From positions 1 through 18,899 of the forward strand of contig NZ_CALIBH010000026.1 of assembly GCF_938045775.1 (NCBI RefSeq): a DNA stretch of 18,899 nt. Reading direction: 5' to 3'. Positions 7,352 to 14,954 of this stretch are shown here, in pieces (the stretch's first letter is position 1; every line of letters begins with the position of its first letter). Source of the DNA: an uncultured Campylobacter sp. (GTDB lineage Bacteria; Campylobacterota; Campylobacteria; Campylobacterales; Campylobacteraceae). The notes beneath the pieces are model-generated. The model made no database searches, was not told where the DNA came from, and was given only the letters and a program-made list of their open reading frames with translations. The translations under genes and the position numbers were made by a program.

Positions 7352-8035
7352 ATGCCAAACGCCGTAAATTCCGCGCAGTACCAAGCGCGCATCAAACAGG
7401 CGGAAACTCTTTTCGAGGGGCGAAATTTTATCCAGCGCCAAACGATAAATTTAAGCGGCGGATATGAGATCGTAAAGGACGCATATAGGCTCGGCGCGAC
7501 AAGCTTTAGCGGCGGCGAATACGCGCTGTTTGATACTCGCAAAACGCAGATAATAAGCTGGCGCTGTATAGACGATCGGGCGGAATTTTTTAGCCTAATC
7601 CGCCACGCAGACGGCAAATTTTACCTCGTTTTTCGCCAGGATCTATACGGCTACAGCGTGCTTGATCTAGCCTCAGCGCAGATCATGCGCTTCGTGCCGG
7701 ACGCCTGGACGCTCGGCAAGGAGAGCTTCATTTGGGGCGGCGTGCACTATCTGCGGGGCTGGGGCGCGCTGGTCGTGAGCGGCTGCTACTGGGGCGCTCC
7801 AAACGGTGTGCATTTGGTGAGCTTTGCTGAGCCGATGAGCGAAGAGCAGAGATATGTAGACGTTTTAGACTGCATGCAGGGCGGTTACGACATCTACGAG
7901 CAGGCTGATTTCGCGGGCTTTGAGGGTAATGAACTGAGCTTGAAATGCTTTCGCGCGGACGCCTTGCGATATGAAAATATAAAAATTTCGCGCGAGCGCT
8001 ACCGCGAATGGATGCGCAGAGCGAAACAGCTATAA
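7352..8035 (+). CDS. Unrecognised 227-aa soluble protein
   Basis: I do not recognise this family. The ATG at 7352 is preceded by AAGGAG (7340-7345) with 6-nt spacing, and codon use resembles the neighbours. The protein has no signal peptide and no clear membrane segment. It is rich in aromatic residues and glycine and has the look of a beta-rich fold with repeating short strands: GGYEIVKDAYRLGATSFSGG at about 36-55, EYALFDTRKTQIISWRCI, KFYLVFRQDLYGYSVLDL, and WGALVVSGCYWGAPNGVHLV at about 151-170. The C-terminal end is helical and basic (ISRERYREWMRRAKQL). The gap before it contains a minisatellite, and the downstream TSUP permease starts 118 bp later. It may belong with the other stand-alone cytoplasmic proteins in this window that look like toxin-immunity families, but nothing in it proves that. 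Confidence 0.75.
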   Translation: MPNAVNSAQYQARIKQAETLFEGRNFIQRQTINLSGGYEIVKDAYRLGATSFSGGEYALFDTRKTQIISWRCIDDRAEFFSLIRHADGKFYLVFRQDLYGYSVLDLASAQIMRFVPDAWTLGKESFIWGGVHYLRGWGALVVSGCYWGAPNGVHLVSFAEPMSEEQRYVDVLDCMQGGYDIYEQADFAGFEGNELSLKCFRADALRYENIKISRERYREWMRRAKQL

Positions 8036-8153
8036 GGCTTAAATTTACTAAATTTTGCGCTTAAATTTAAACGCTTGCAAGCGGTAAATTTTAATGACGA
8101 GCCGTAAAAAGCGGAATTTAGAGAGACCAAATGGGCTGAAATAAGGAATACGG

Positions 8154-8894
8154 ATGTTTTTTGAATACATTTTAATCGGCGCCTGCGTAGGCTTTATCAG
8201 CGGATTTTTCGGCATCGGCGGCGGCACGGTCGTGGTGCCCGTGATGATGCTCTTCGGCTACGACGTCAAGTACGCCATCGGCATCAGCATCATGCAGATG
8301 ATCTTCAGCTCGATTTTCGGCTCGTTCGTAAATTTTAAAAGCAAAATGCTCGACGTCGCGCCGGCGCTGGTGCTGGGGCTCGGAGGCTTTTGCGGCGCGC
8401 TTAGCAGCGGCTTTATCGTAAGCTATTTCTCCTCAAAATTTCTACTGGGCACGCTTATTTTAGTGCAGATCATAAATTTAATCAAACTCTTCAAAACCCC
8501 GACCGAGCCCACCGGCGAGGCCAACGAATCTAAAATTTTGCTCTTTATCGTGGGGCTTGCGGTGGGCGCCGTGGCGATCAGCGTGGGTATCGGCGGCGCG
8601 GTATTCGTGATGCCTATTTTGATCAGCTTTTTAAACTACGACATCAAAAAGGCCGTCAGCACGGGGCTATTTTTCGTGATATTTTCCTCAAGTGCGGGCT
8701 TTCTGAGCCTCTCCGCGCACGGGTTCGTACACTACGAAATCGGCGCGTTGCTCGGTATCGGCTCGCTAGCGGGCGTTTACGCGGGCGTCAAAACCTCGCA
8801 CAAGATCGGCAAAAAAGCTCAAAAGCGCTGGATGATCGCGCTTATCGTCACGATACTTTGTATTACGGTTAGAAAATTTTTGGCTTTGAGCTAG
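8154..8894 (+). CDS. TSUP (TauE/SafE) family membrane permease
   Basis: A 246-aa polytopic membrane protein with about eight hydrophobic segments in two homologous halves. The signature of the sulfite exporter TauE/SafE family occurs in each half: GFISGFFGIGGGTVVVPVMM at about 13-32, and AVGAVAISVGIGGAVFVMPI at about 136-155. Each is followed by an A-x-x-x-S type helix (KYAIGISIMQ and KKAVSTGLFFV). Family members move small anions, often sulfite, sulfoacetate or other organosulfur compounds, across the inner membrane. The length is typical. AAGGAA (8143-8148) precedes the ATG with suitable spacing. No sulfur-metabolism gene is beside it, so the substrate is open. Confidence 0.92.
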   Translation: MFFEYILIGACVGFISGFFGIGGGTVVVPVMMLFGYDVKYAIGISIMQMIFSSIFGSFVNFKSKMLDVAPALVLGLGGFCGALSSGFIVSYFSSKFLLGTLILVQIINLIKLFKTPTEPTGEANESKILLFIVGLAVGAVAISVGIGGAVFVMPILISFLNYDIKKAVSTGLFFVIFSSSAGFLSLSAHGFVHYEIGALLGIGSLAGVYAGVKTSHKIGKKAQKRWMIALIVTILCITVRKFLALS

Positions 8895-8985
8895 GCGCGT
8901 TTGCCGAATCGAAGCTAAAATTTAGATCTAAATTTAGTCGCGGCGCCTTGCCGCTAAATTTAACTTAAATTTAAAAGGATCGTCA

Positions 8986-10617
8986 ATGAACGAAGCTCAA
9001 ATTTCGCTAGCGGACAAAATTTCAGACGCGCTAAAGCGCCTGATTAGGGATAAGCTCGGCTCGCAGTACAAGGGCGAGGCGCCGTATTCGGGGTGTCGCG
9101 TGCAAGAGGGGTATTTTGATTTTTTGGGCGTAGAGTGCCGCGGATCGCGCATCAGGCTCTACCTTCACGACTTTGGCGCGGACAGCTTCAGAGCCGATGC
9201 GCCCGAGATAGACGAGCTTGAGCGCGAGGAGTTTGAGGCCATCGTCCCGCTTATCGCAAAGAGCGCGGAGGAGGAGTTTTTGGCTGAAGCAAATCTGCCG
9301 TTTTTTGCGTATAAGCTGGATTTAGCGGTCAAATTTGAAGGTGCGAGCGAAAGCTTGGTACAGCGCAGCTACGAGCATAAATTTTACTTTGAAAACACTG
9401 CGCGAAAAGCCGAGCTAAAGCGCAAAATGGATGATTATATAGACGAGCTCATCATTCGTCGCGATAAAAAGATCAAAGACGGCCGCGAGATTTTCGTGTT
9501 TATGGACCGCATTTTCGATCTTTCGCTTATGGATTACGACGAAGCGGCGCTAACAGCGCTGCTTGAGCAGGTTATCGCCGTGGTGCAGGATGTCAAAAAC
9601 AGGCGGCTTTTGGGGGATTTTATCATCGCGCTAGAGAATAATCTGCGGCGCTGGAAAGAGGAAAAATTCCTGCCGAAATTTTATAATATTAGCGATGACG
9701 GCTGGAGTAAAGATTACGAGCTTAAAAAGGGTTTTACGCGGCAAAGCGTGGACGCGGGCGAGCTTGCGTTTTTCGTGCGGGCGGCGCTTTGGAATATCAA
9801 ATTTAAGCGCTATAGCTGGGATGTGAATCTTGCGCGCAAGGATTTGGAGTGCGCGGCTAAAATTTTCGGCTCAGCTCAGGCGCAAAGCTATCTGGACCAA
9901 GGCACGGGCGAGCTTGGCGAAGAGCTAGTAAAATTTAAAGACGCGGATGCGGAGTGCTCGGCAAACGACGTTTTCGCGCAGGTTCGAGTAAAAATCAAAA
10001 ACGAAACGGCGAGCGCGTATAAAAAGGCGCTAAATTTCATCATAAAACTTCTGCAAGCGGGCTTTCCCGCGAGCTACGCCGTAAAGCTTAGCTCCAAGGC
10101 GCAGAAAATTTATCTGCCGATCAAAGGCCTTGCGCCCACGCAGACGCACCGCTTTTTCGCCGCCGCGCTCGCGCACGGGCTCGACGCCGAGCTTGAGCTT
10201 TACGCGAACGAGGCGCTAAAGCACAAGTTTGAGTTCTACGCCGATACGGACGGCGAAAAGTGCCTGGCAAGCGGCAGCTACGCAGTTTTCGGCCTTGCGC
10301 TAAAGAGCGAAAAATACTTTGGTCTCGCGCGGCGCTACTTTGAGACGGTAGATGCCGAACATCAGAGCGCGCATATAAAATTTATCGAGGCATTTATCGA
10401 TCGCTATGGCATTAGCGAGCGTAGTTTAGAGGTGATCGTCGCAGGGCTGCTGTCATATCAGGAGGATAAAATTTACAAAAGCTTAAAGGCGCTAATGAAG
10501 GGGCCTGCGAACAAAGCTCTGTTTTCGCGCGCGATCTCGGGGCTGAGCGAGTATGAAAAAGAGAGCGTGGCGTATGCCGTGTGGGGTAAAAGCTGGCGGA
10601 AGGAAATTTCGGGTTAA
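8986..10617 (+). CDS. Large soluble protein, possibly DUF6138 family
   Basis: A 543-aa cytoplasmic protein without signal or membrane segments, preceded by AAAAGGA (8973-8979). The N-terminal part (1-150) is mixed and acidic (LEREEFEAIVPLIAKSAEEE at about 78-97). A central stretch follows (about 170-300: RIFDLSLMDYDEAALTALLE, SWDVNLARKDLECAAKIFG). The C-terminal half contains FAQVRVKIKNETASAYKKAL (330-349), GFPASYAVKLSS (359-370), IKGLAPTQTHRFFAAAL (379-395) and helical-repeat-like sequence to the end. From memory this pattern resembles DUF6138, a family of about 500 aa of unknown function; I hold that identification loosely. The nearby downstream gene is Imm26-like, so an immunity or accessory role in a toxin system is possible, but no toxin is present. 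There is no sign of truncation. Confidence 0.75.
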   Translation: MNEAQISLADKISDALKRLIRDKLGSQYKGEAPYSGCRVQEGYFDFLGVECRGSRIRLYLHDFGADSFRADAPEIDELEREEFEAIVPLIAKSAEEEFLAEANLPFFAYKLDLAVKFEGASESLVQRSYEHKFYFENTARKAELKRKMDDYIDELIIRRDKKIKDGREIFVFMDRIFDLSLMDYDEAALTALLEQVIAVVQDVKNRRLLGDFIIALENNLRRWKEEKFLPKFYNISDDGWSKDYELKKGFTRQSVDAGELAFFVRAALWNIKFKRYSWDVNLARKDLECAAKIFGSAQAQSYLDQGTGELGEELVKFKDADAECSANDVFAQVRVKIKNETASAYKKALNFIIKLLQAGFPASYAVKLSSKAQKIYLPIKGLAPTQTHRFFAAALAHGLDAELELYANEALKHKFEFYADTDGEKCLASGSYAVFGLALKSEKYFGLARRYFETVDAEHQSAHIKFIEAFIDRYGISERSLEVIVAGLLSYQEDKIYKSLKALMKGPANKALFSRAISGLSEYEKESVAYAVWGKSWRKEISG

Positions 10618-10819
10618 ATTTTGCGATTTTAAGGCTTGTCTTTTTGGTTTATACTTCGTTAGAAATTTCGCCGAATTTCAGTCACGTATTTATATATACG
10701 CTCCTTCCATTCGGCTCATTTCTGCCTCGTCTAAACGCAAAAATACTGCGCCTTATCTTGGGCGCTTCGCTTTAGAATTTTATATTCAAATCTAAAGCAA
10801 ATTTATTAAATTTAACTCA

Positions 10820-10847
10820 GCGATGCTTTGCGTTAACAAAGCATCGC
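10820..10847. repeat. Perfect 11-bp inverted repeat
   Basis: GCGATGCTTTG (10820-10830), loop CGTTAA, CAAAGCATCGC (10837-10847). It lies about 200 nt after the stop of the 543-aa gene. No T-run follows on the plus strand; on the minus strand the sequence after the stem is A/T-rich. It could be a terminator for one strand or part of a small element. Confidence 0.6.
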
Positions 10848-10874
10848 CACCTCTAACGTCGTCGGGGATGGAGG

Positions 10875-10931
10875 ATTGTTAAGGGGGAAGGGAACGATCT
10901 CGTAATTTAAGCCCCCTCCCCCCTTAACAAT
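10875..10931. repeat. Long G-run/C-run inverted repeat (57 bp)
   Basis: ATTGTTAAGGGGG (10875-10887) pairs perfectly with CCCCCTTAACAAT (10919-10931). After one A/C mismatch, AGGG (10889-10892) pairs with CCCT (10914-10917). The loop is about 21 nt. The composition differs sharply from the surrounding A/T-rich intergenic sequence. It could be a strong transcript hairpin or a miniature mobile-element relic. Confidence 0.65.
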
Positions 10932-11002
10932 AAAGGCGAGGCGGCGTTATCGTTATCATAGAATTTCCACGAAGATTTGTCTTTTAAGCGCTTAAATTTT
11001 GA

Positions 11003-11008
11003 TAAAAT
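11003..11008 (+). promoter_or_regulatory. Probable -10 box of the Imm26-like gene
   Basis: TAAAAT in the context ATTTTGATAAAATTC lies about 49 nt upstream of the ATG at 11057, with T-rich sequence before it as is usual in Campylobacter promoters. No clear -35 box is seen. Confidence 0.35.
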
Positions 11009-11056
11009 TCGGCTCAGCGAAATCGGCAGATAAAAGTCCAAGATAAAGGAGAAAAA

Positions 11057-11866
11057 ATGGCGATAGACGGAGTGAAAATTATCGATAGCGACGACGGATA
11101 CGATATATATTTGACTATCACCGAGCGTTACAAGGACGGCGAAAATGTTGAAACGATACTGCAAGATGTTTTGGCGCAGACGGAAAATTTCTGCACCGAT
11201 GAGCTTTATAGCGAGATTTATTGGACGGCCCTAGCGTATTCGCTTTGGAAGATCGGATTTTTAAACGACGAAATCCGCGACAAAGCCCTTGCTATCATAA
11301 AAGACGGCGCAAGCGGGATGTGGAACAAGGTCTTTGAAAAATCTCAAAAGAGCCGCCAAAAAGCGCTTGATAAATTAGCGCTTCAGCTAAAAAGCGAAAA
11401 CCCTAGACCGCTTAAGCGAGCCAAAATTTCGAAGCAAAAAACGCCGTATTTTGAGGAGGGCGACGTTTTGTCGATCCAAATGCAGCAGGGATACGGCGTT
11501 TGTTTTGTCTCGGCGGTAGATCAAACGCCTAGAAAGCTTGAGTACCACCTAGCCTGCACCAGATTGCTGCAAAAAGAGCCGCCCGGCATGGACGATTTTT
11601 TAAAAAGCAAGATCGCAGGCTCGAAAAACGGCGGCTTCCTTAGAGCGGACTGCTGGTTTAATCATAAGGATTTAAAGGAGTTGCTGCCTTATATAAAAAA
11701 GACCGGCAAAGTAAAATTTGCCCCGTTTAAATTGGGCGAATTATCCCCCGCGAAAGAATTGGAAGATTTTTATAATAAAATCACGGCAGATCCTAAAATA
11801 TGGGGCTTTAGGCTAATTGATACGGCCCGTTTCGTAGAGGCTGTGATCGAGGATATAAAAGGATAA
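11057..11866 (+). CDS. Imm26-like immunity-type protein with N-terminal accessory domain
   Basis: A 269-aa cytoplasmic protein with ribosome binding site AAAGGAG (11045-11051). The N-terminal domain (about 1-115) has the pattern 'G.KI.D.D...D' followed by EIYWTALAYSLWKIGFLNDE (53-72), IRDKALAIIKDG and LDKLALQLKSENPRPLK. This resembles an N-terminal domain often found ahead of Imm26-like domains in Firmicutes and Bacteroidetes proteins. The second part opens with YFEEGDVLSIQMQQGYGVCF (131-150), the 'GDvf.i.l..g.yg...v' start of an Imm26-like domain. Imm26 proteins are predicted to neutralise polymorphic toxins. No toxin gene is adjacent, and the gene appears to have its own promoter. It converges on the membrane-protein gene at 11947. 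The fold assignment is from pattern memory, so moderate. Confidence 0.75.
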   Translation: MAIDGVKIIDSDDGYDIYLTITERYKDGENVETILQDVLAQTENFCTDELYSEIYWTALAYSLWKIGFLNDEIRDKALAIIKDGASGMWNKVFEKSQKSRQKALDKLALQLKSENPRPLKRAKISKQKTPYFEEGDVLSIQMQQGYGVCFVSAVDQTPRKLEYHLACTRLLQKEPPGMDDFLKSKIAGSKNGGFLRADCWFNHKDLKELLPYIKKTGKVKFAPFKLGELSPAKELEDFYNKITADPKIWGFRLIDTARFVEAVIEDIKG

Positions 11867-11946
11867 AAGCGCCGCGCGGTAAATTTTAAAATTTAACCCT
11901 GGCGAAATTTTGTAAATTTAGCACTTTGCGGTGAAATTTTTAAAAT

Positions 11947-12636
11947 TTAACTCTCCGTGCGCGCTTTGCTTTTTGAAATTTCATCGCTGCTTGCACTATT
12001 TAAAATTTCATCACTGCTTGCGGCGTCTTTCGCGAGCGATTTTTGAAATTCGTATTTGAAATAAAACGTCCACGCGAGCGGACACAGAAAAAATAGCGCG
12101 CGGATTACGTAGAGCGATTTTAGCGGTATTTGAAAATATATCCACACGCAAAAAACGTAGCTTAAAACATACGCGAGCGCGCAGATTGCGGGTAAAAACC
12201 TTTTAAGTTTGATCGCCGCGACCGAAAGATAGATACAGATTGCGATGAGAGAGCCTGCGAAAAAATAAAACATCGTGCCCTCCTTTTGGTAGTGCTCATC
12301 CGCATCGAAATAGCCTAAAATGCACGCTGCGACGATCAAAAGCGCTAAGGCTGCTCGTAGCGGCGCAAGAGTGCGCTTTATCGAGCCGCTAAGCAGCCAA
12401 TGCAAGCAAAGTGCAATAAAATAGGCGTTTGCGGTAAAATCGAAAGAGATATAAAATAGCTCTCCTCCGAAATTCCCCCAATGGTATTCGCGCCCCAAAA
12501 CCGCGATGCGCGTAAGATAGATCGTGCCGAATTTCGCCGCTAAAAATGCGGCCGTAAGCAGGATCGGGTGTAGTAGCGCCCTGCCTGCGAGCAGGTCTGT
12601 GCAAATGCGCCCGAGGAAATTTATCAATCTTTTCAT
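11947..12636 (-). CDS. Unrecognised multi-pass membrane protein
   Basis: A 229-aa protein with about six hydrophobic segments (roughly 20-45, 60-85, 92-110, 122-142, 150-172, 177-193) and a charged C-terminal tail. I do not recognise the family. AAGGAG just upstream of the ATG (12636-12634) supports the start. The tail contains a nine-residue duplication, ASSDEILNS followed by ASSDEISKS, that comes from a 27-bp DNA duplication at 11968-12021. Otherwise there is no functional signature. It is convergent with the Imm26-like gene, 80 bp apart, with a palindromic A/T stretch between the stops. Confidence 0.75.
   Translation of the reverse strand: MKRLINFLGRICTDLLAGRALLHPILLTAAFLAAKFGTIYLTRIAVLGREYHWGNFGGELFYISFDFTANAYFIALCLHWLLSGSIKRTLAPLRAALALLIVAACILGYFDADEHYQKEGTMFYFFAGSLIAICIYLSVAAIKLKRFLPAICALAYVLSYVFCVWIYFQIPLKSLYVIRALFFLCPLAWTFYFKYEFQKSLAKDAASSDEILNSASSDEISKSKARTES
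11968..12021 (-). repeat. 27-bp tandem duplication inside the membrane-protein gene
   Basis: Two adjacent 27-bp units (11968-11994 and 11995-12021) differ at only a few positions. On the coding strand each starts GCAAGCAG[CT]GATGAAATTT. The duplication preserves frame and adds nine residues near the C-terminus. Confidence 0.7.
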
Positions 12637-13077
12637 GCTAGGCTCCTTTGAGATTTCGCCGCTTGCAGCGCCTTTTGTGAAATTTTCGCCGTCTGGGTTG
12701 AGTTTAAATTTGATCTTAAATCGGGATAAATTTTAGCTTGATAGCTTTTAAAAATCGCTTAGCGGCAAAGGCGTAAATTTGCGCGCTTGGAGGTGGGCTG
12801 CATATTTTAAAATTTACGTTGCTTAAATTGGCTTTCCTATTGCAAGCTGTTTGCGGGCGAGCACATATTACAAAAAGCGCGGATAAAATTAGGCAAAATC
12901 TACTTATTGATCAGCTTATTGCAATATTTTATGCATAAATAGCATGAAATTAAATTCATCGACTTTAAAATAAATCATGCTCAAAGCCCGCTCATATAAA
13001 TTTGCACACTTAAATTCATAGATAAAATTTTAAGAAAAAATGAGATATTATACGTAAATTTTTTCAAGGAGTAAAGA
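12637..13077. other. Intergenic region upstream of the lipoprotein operon
   Basis: About 440 bp, A/T-rich, between divergent genes, with no supportable coding sequence. The last 180 bp become strongly A/T-rich. A probable -10 box (TATTATAC, about 13046-13053) and the AAGGAG ribosome binding site (13066-13071) belong to the CsgG-like gene. Confidence 0.5.
13046..13053 (+). promoter_or_regulatory. Probable -10 region of the lipoprotein operon
   Basis: TATTATAC in the context GAGATATTATACG lies about 25 nt upstream of the ATG at 13078. It is the only good -10-like site close to the operon start; the three following genes are tightly packed, so this promoter probably serves all four. Confidence 0.45.
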
Positions 13078-13755
13078 ATGAATTTCAAAAAAACCATATC
13101 GGCTGCCGTTATTGCAGCTTCGGTGCTGGCGCTATTTAGCGGATGCGCGAAAGAGAGCTCTCGCGTAGTACAAACCCCTACGGTAGCGAGTCTAAATACC
13201 AATTACTCTGGCGAGCGGATCGCCGTGTCAGTAGGACGCTTTAACAACCAGTCCTCTTACAACAACGGCGTGTTCTCCGACGGAGAGGACAGGCTGGGCA
13301 ATCAAGCGCAGACGATTTTGATCTCAAGCTTACAGCAAACGGGACGTTTCTCGGTGCTTGACCGCACGAATATGCGCGCCATCAAAGAGGAAAGCGCAAT
13401 CTCCAAAAGCGCACAAAACTTAAAGGGCGCCAGATACGTTATCACCGGCGACGTGACTGAGTTTGGCCGCAAGACGACCGGAGATCATCAGCTGTTTGGA
13501 ATTTTGGGTAAAGGAAAGACTCAAACCGCGTATTCTAAAGTAAATTTAAACATCGTTGACGTTAGAACCTCCGAGGTGGTCTTTTCGACTCAGGGCGCGG
13601 GCGAGTATGAGCTATCAAATCGCGAAGTGCTAGGTTTCGGCGGCACTGCGGGCTATGATTCGACGCTAAACGGCAAGGTGCTAAGCCTAGCGATCATCGA
13701 AGCGGTCAATAATCTCGTAAACGGCCTTGAAAACGGCGCGTTTAAAGTGAGATAA
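13078..13755 (+). CDS. CsgG/HfaB-family outer-membrane lipoprotein
   Basis: A 225-aa lipoprotein: signal peptide with lipobox FSGC (Cys23), then a CsgG-like fold. Recognisable parts are ERIAVSVGRFNNQSSY (about 47-62), LISSLQQTGRFSVLDRTNMR (about 82-101), LKGARYVITGDVTEFGRK (about 115-132), AYSKVNLNIVDVRTSEVVFS (about 151-170) and the closing VLSLAIIEAVNNLVNGL. CsgG forms an outer-membrane pore for curli subunits, but members encoded with DUF4810 and DUF799 lipoproteins, as here, form a separate group with an unsettled envelope function. AAGGAG precedes the ATG with 6-nt spacing. Its stop codon overlaps the ribosome binding site of the next gene, indicating an operon. There are no curli subunit genes in the window. 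Confidence 0.9.
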   Translation: MNFKKTISAAVIAASVLALFSGCAKESSRVVQTPTVASLNTNYSGERIAVSVGRFNNQSSYNNGVFSDGEDRLGNQAQTILISSLQQTGRFSVLDRTNMRAIKEESAISKSAQNLKGARYVITGDVTEFGRKTTGDHQLFGILGKGKTQTAYSKVNLNIVDVRTSEVVFSTQGAGEYELSNREVLGFGGTAGYDSTLNGKVLSLAIIEAVNNLVNGLENGAFKVR

Positions 13756-13764
13756 GGATTAAAT

Positions 13765-14259
13765 TTGAAAGCGAGCAGCGCTCTTGCTCTTGCTGCTGCA
13801 GCCGTGATCTTTTGCGGCTGCGGCGGCGGGAGCCGGAATCAAATTTATTACTGGGACGGCAGCTACACGGACTCGACCTATCAGTATCTAAAGCAGGAAG
13901 GCGACGTAGGCGAGCAGATCGAAGCGCTTGAAAAATCTATCCAAAAGGCATACGAAAAAGGACTCAAAGTCCCGCCGGGGCTTTATTCACATCTGGGGCT
14001 TTTGTATCTAAGCGCTGGTAACGGCGCGAGGGCGAGAGAGAATTTCGAAAAAGAAGCTCAGGCTTTCCCTGAATCAAAGCCGTTTTTGACCTTCGTTACA
14101 AACCCCGCCGCGCTTAAAAAGGCTGAGGCTGCGACCAAGCCGGGCGCTGATAAAGTTCAAGGATCAAGCGAACGCGAAGCCGCCAAAGCAGCCTCTGCGA
14201 AGCAAGGCAAAGCTGCCGCAAAGCAGGGCGGCAAAACGAATAAAAAGGCTAAAAAATGA
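13765..14259 (+). CDS. DUF4810 lipoprotein
   Basis: A 164-aa lipoprotein starting at TTG 13765 (AAGGA at 13754-13758). The signal peptide ends in FCGC (Cys19). The DUF4810 body is clear: YYWDGSYTDSTYQYLKQEGD at about 28-47, EQIEALEKSIQKAYEKGLKV at about 51-70, PPGLYSHLGLLYLSAGN at about 71-87, and FEKEAQAFPESKPFLTFV at about 94-111. The PPGL.xHLG and FPES motifs are the family hallmarks, in a TPR-like helical context. An Ala/Lys-rich tail of about 45 residues (KAASAKQGKAAAKQGG) follows, longer and more basic than needed for the domain, and may contact peptidoglycan or nucleic acid; that is inference. Its end overlaps the next gene by 4 bp (ATGA). Confidence 0.88.
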   Translation: MKASSALALAAAAVIFCGCGGGSRNQIYYWDGSYTDSTYQYLKQEGDVGEQIEALEKSIQKAYEKGLKVPPGLYSHLGLLYLSAGNGARARENFEKEAQAFPESKPFLTFVTNPAALKKAEAATKPGADKVQGSSEREAAKAASAKQGKAAAKQGGKTNKKAKK

Positions 14260-14936
14260 AAAATAAAGCTCAAATAGCTATTTTTAGCGTATTCGTGGCG
14301 CTGTTTTTTAATGCGTGCGCTCTAAGTGAGCCTGAAATTTATGACTACTCGGCGCTTCAGCAGGCTAAGCCTCGATCGATTTTGGTGCTGATGCCGAGCA
14401 ACGAAACAACTGAAGTGGATGCAGGTGCTGCCGTGCTTGCCAACGCGATCTATCCGCTAAGCGAAGCGGGGTATTATGTATTTGATCCAGCGCTCGTGCA
14501 TGAGACCTTCAAAAATAACGGAATTTACGAGGCTAGCGACATCCAAAATGTCTCCGCGCACAAGCTAAGACAGATTTTCGGCGCAGACGCCGTGCTGTAT
14601 CTGAACGTCGTCAAATACGGCACTTCGTATATGCTTATCAAAAGCACGAACGTGGTGGCGGTCAATGCCAAACTCGTGGATTTGCGAAGCGGCGCGATGC
14701 TCTGGGAGGGCTCGGCGCAGGTCAGCGACGACTCGGGCGGGGGCGGTAACAATCTCGTGGGTATGCTGATCTCCGCGGTTATTAAGCAGGTTAGTGATAC
14801 GATCACCGATGCGGGATACAAGCTCTCTGCGAGCGCAGATGCGATGCTGCTGGGCCAAAACTGCAACAACTGCTTGCTCTACGGCCCGTATTCACCGCAC
14901 TACGGACAAGATAGGCAGCTTGGCGGCGGCAAATAA
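14256..14936 (+). CDS. DUF799 (GNA1162-like) lipoprotein
   Basis: A 226-aa lipoprotein: lipobox FNAC (Cys21), then the DUF799 body with PRSILVLMPSNETTEVDAGA (about 39-58), YPLSEAGYYVFDPALVHETF (about 66-85), IQNVSAHKLRQIFGADAVLY (about 96-115), and AKLVDLRSGAMLWEGSAQVS (about 137-156). Neisserial GNA1162 is the structurally known member, with a fold resembling the periplasmic protein TolB's N-terminal domain. The C-terminus carries a CNNC-like pair (LLGQNCNNCLLYGPY). The start overlaps the previous stop (ATGA), indicating translational coupling. Together with the two upstream genes it forms the recurrent CsgG-DUF4810-DUF799 set. Confidence 0.9.
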   Translation: MKNKAQIAIFSVFVALFFNACALSEPEIYDYSALQQAKPRSILVLMPSNETTEVDAGAAVLANAIYPLSEAGYYVFDPALVHETFKNNGIYEASDIQNVSAHKLRQIFGADAVLYLNVVKYGTSYMLIKSTNVVAVNAKLVDLRSGAMLWEGSAQVSDDSGGGGNNLVGMLISAVIKQVSDTITDAGYKLSASADAMLLGQNCNNCLLYGPYSPHYGQDRQLGGGK

Positions 14937-14954
14937 ATTTTAAAAAGGACGAAA

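Larger units (their letters stand above)
10618..11056. other. Intergenic region with two strong hairpins
   Basis: About 440 bp with no supportable gene. It contains the perfect 11-bp hairpin at 10820-10847 and the G/C-rich long inverted repeat at 10875-10931. A probable -10 box (TAAAAT, 11003-11008) and ribosome binding site (AAAGGAG, 11045-11051) for the following gene are at the right end. Confidence 0.55.
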
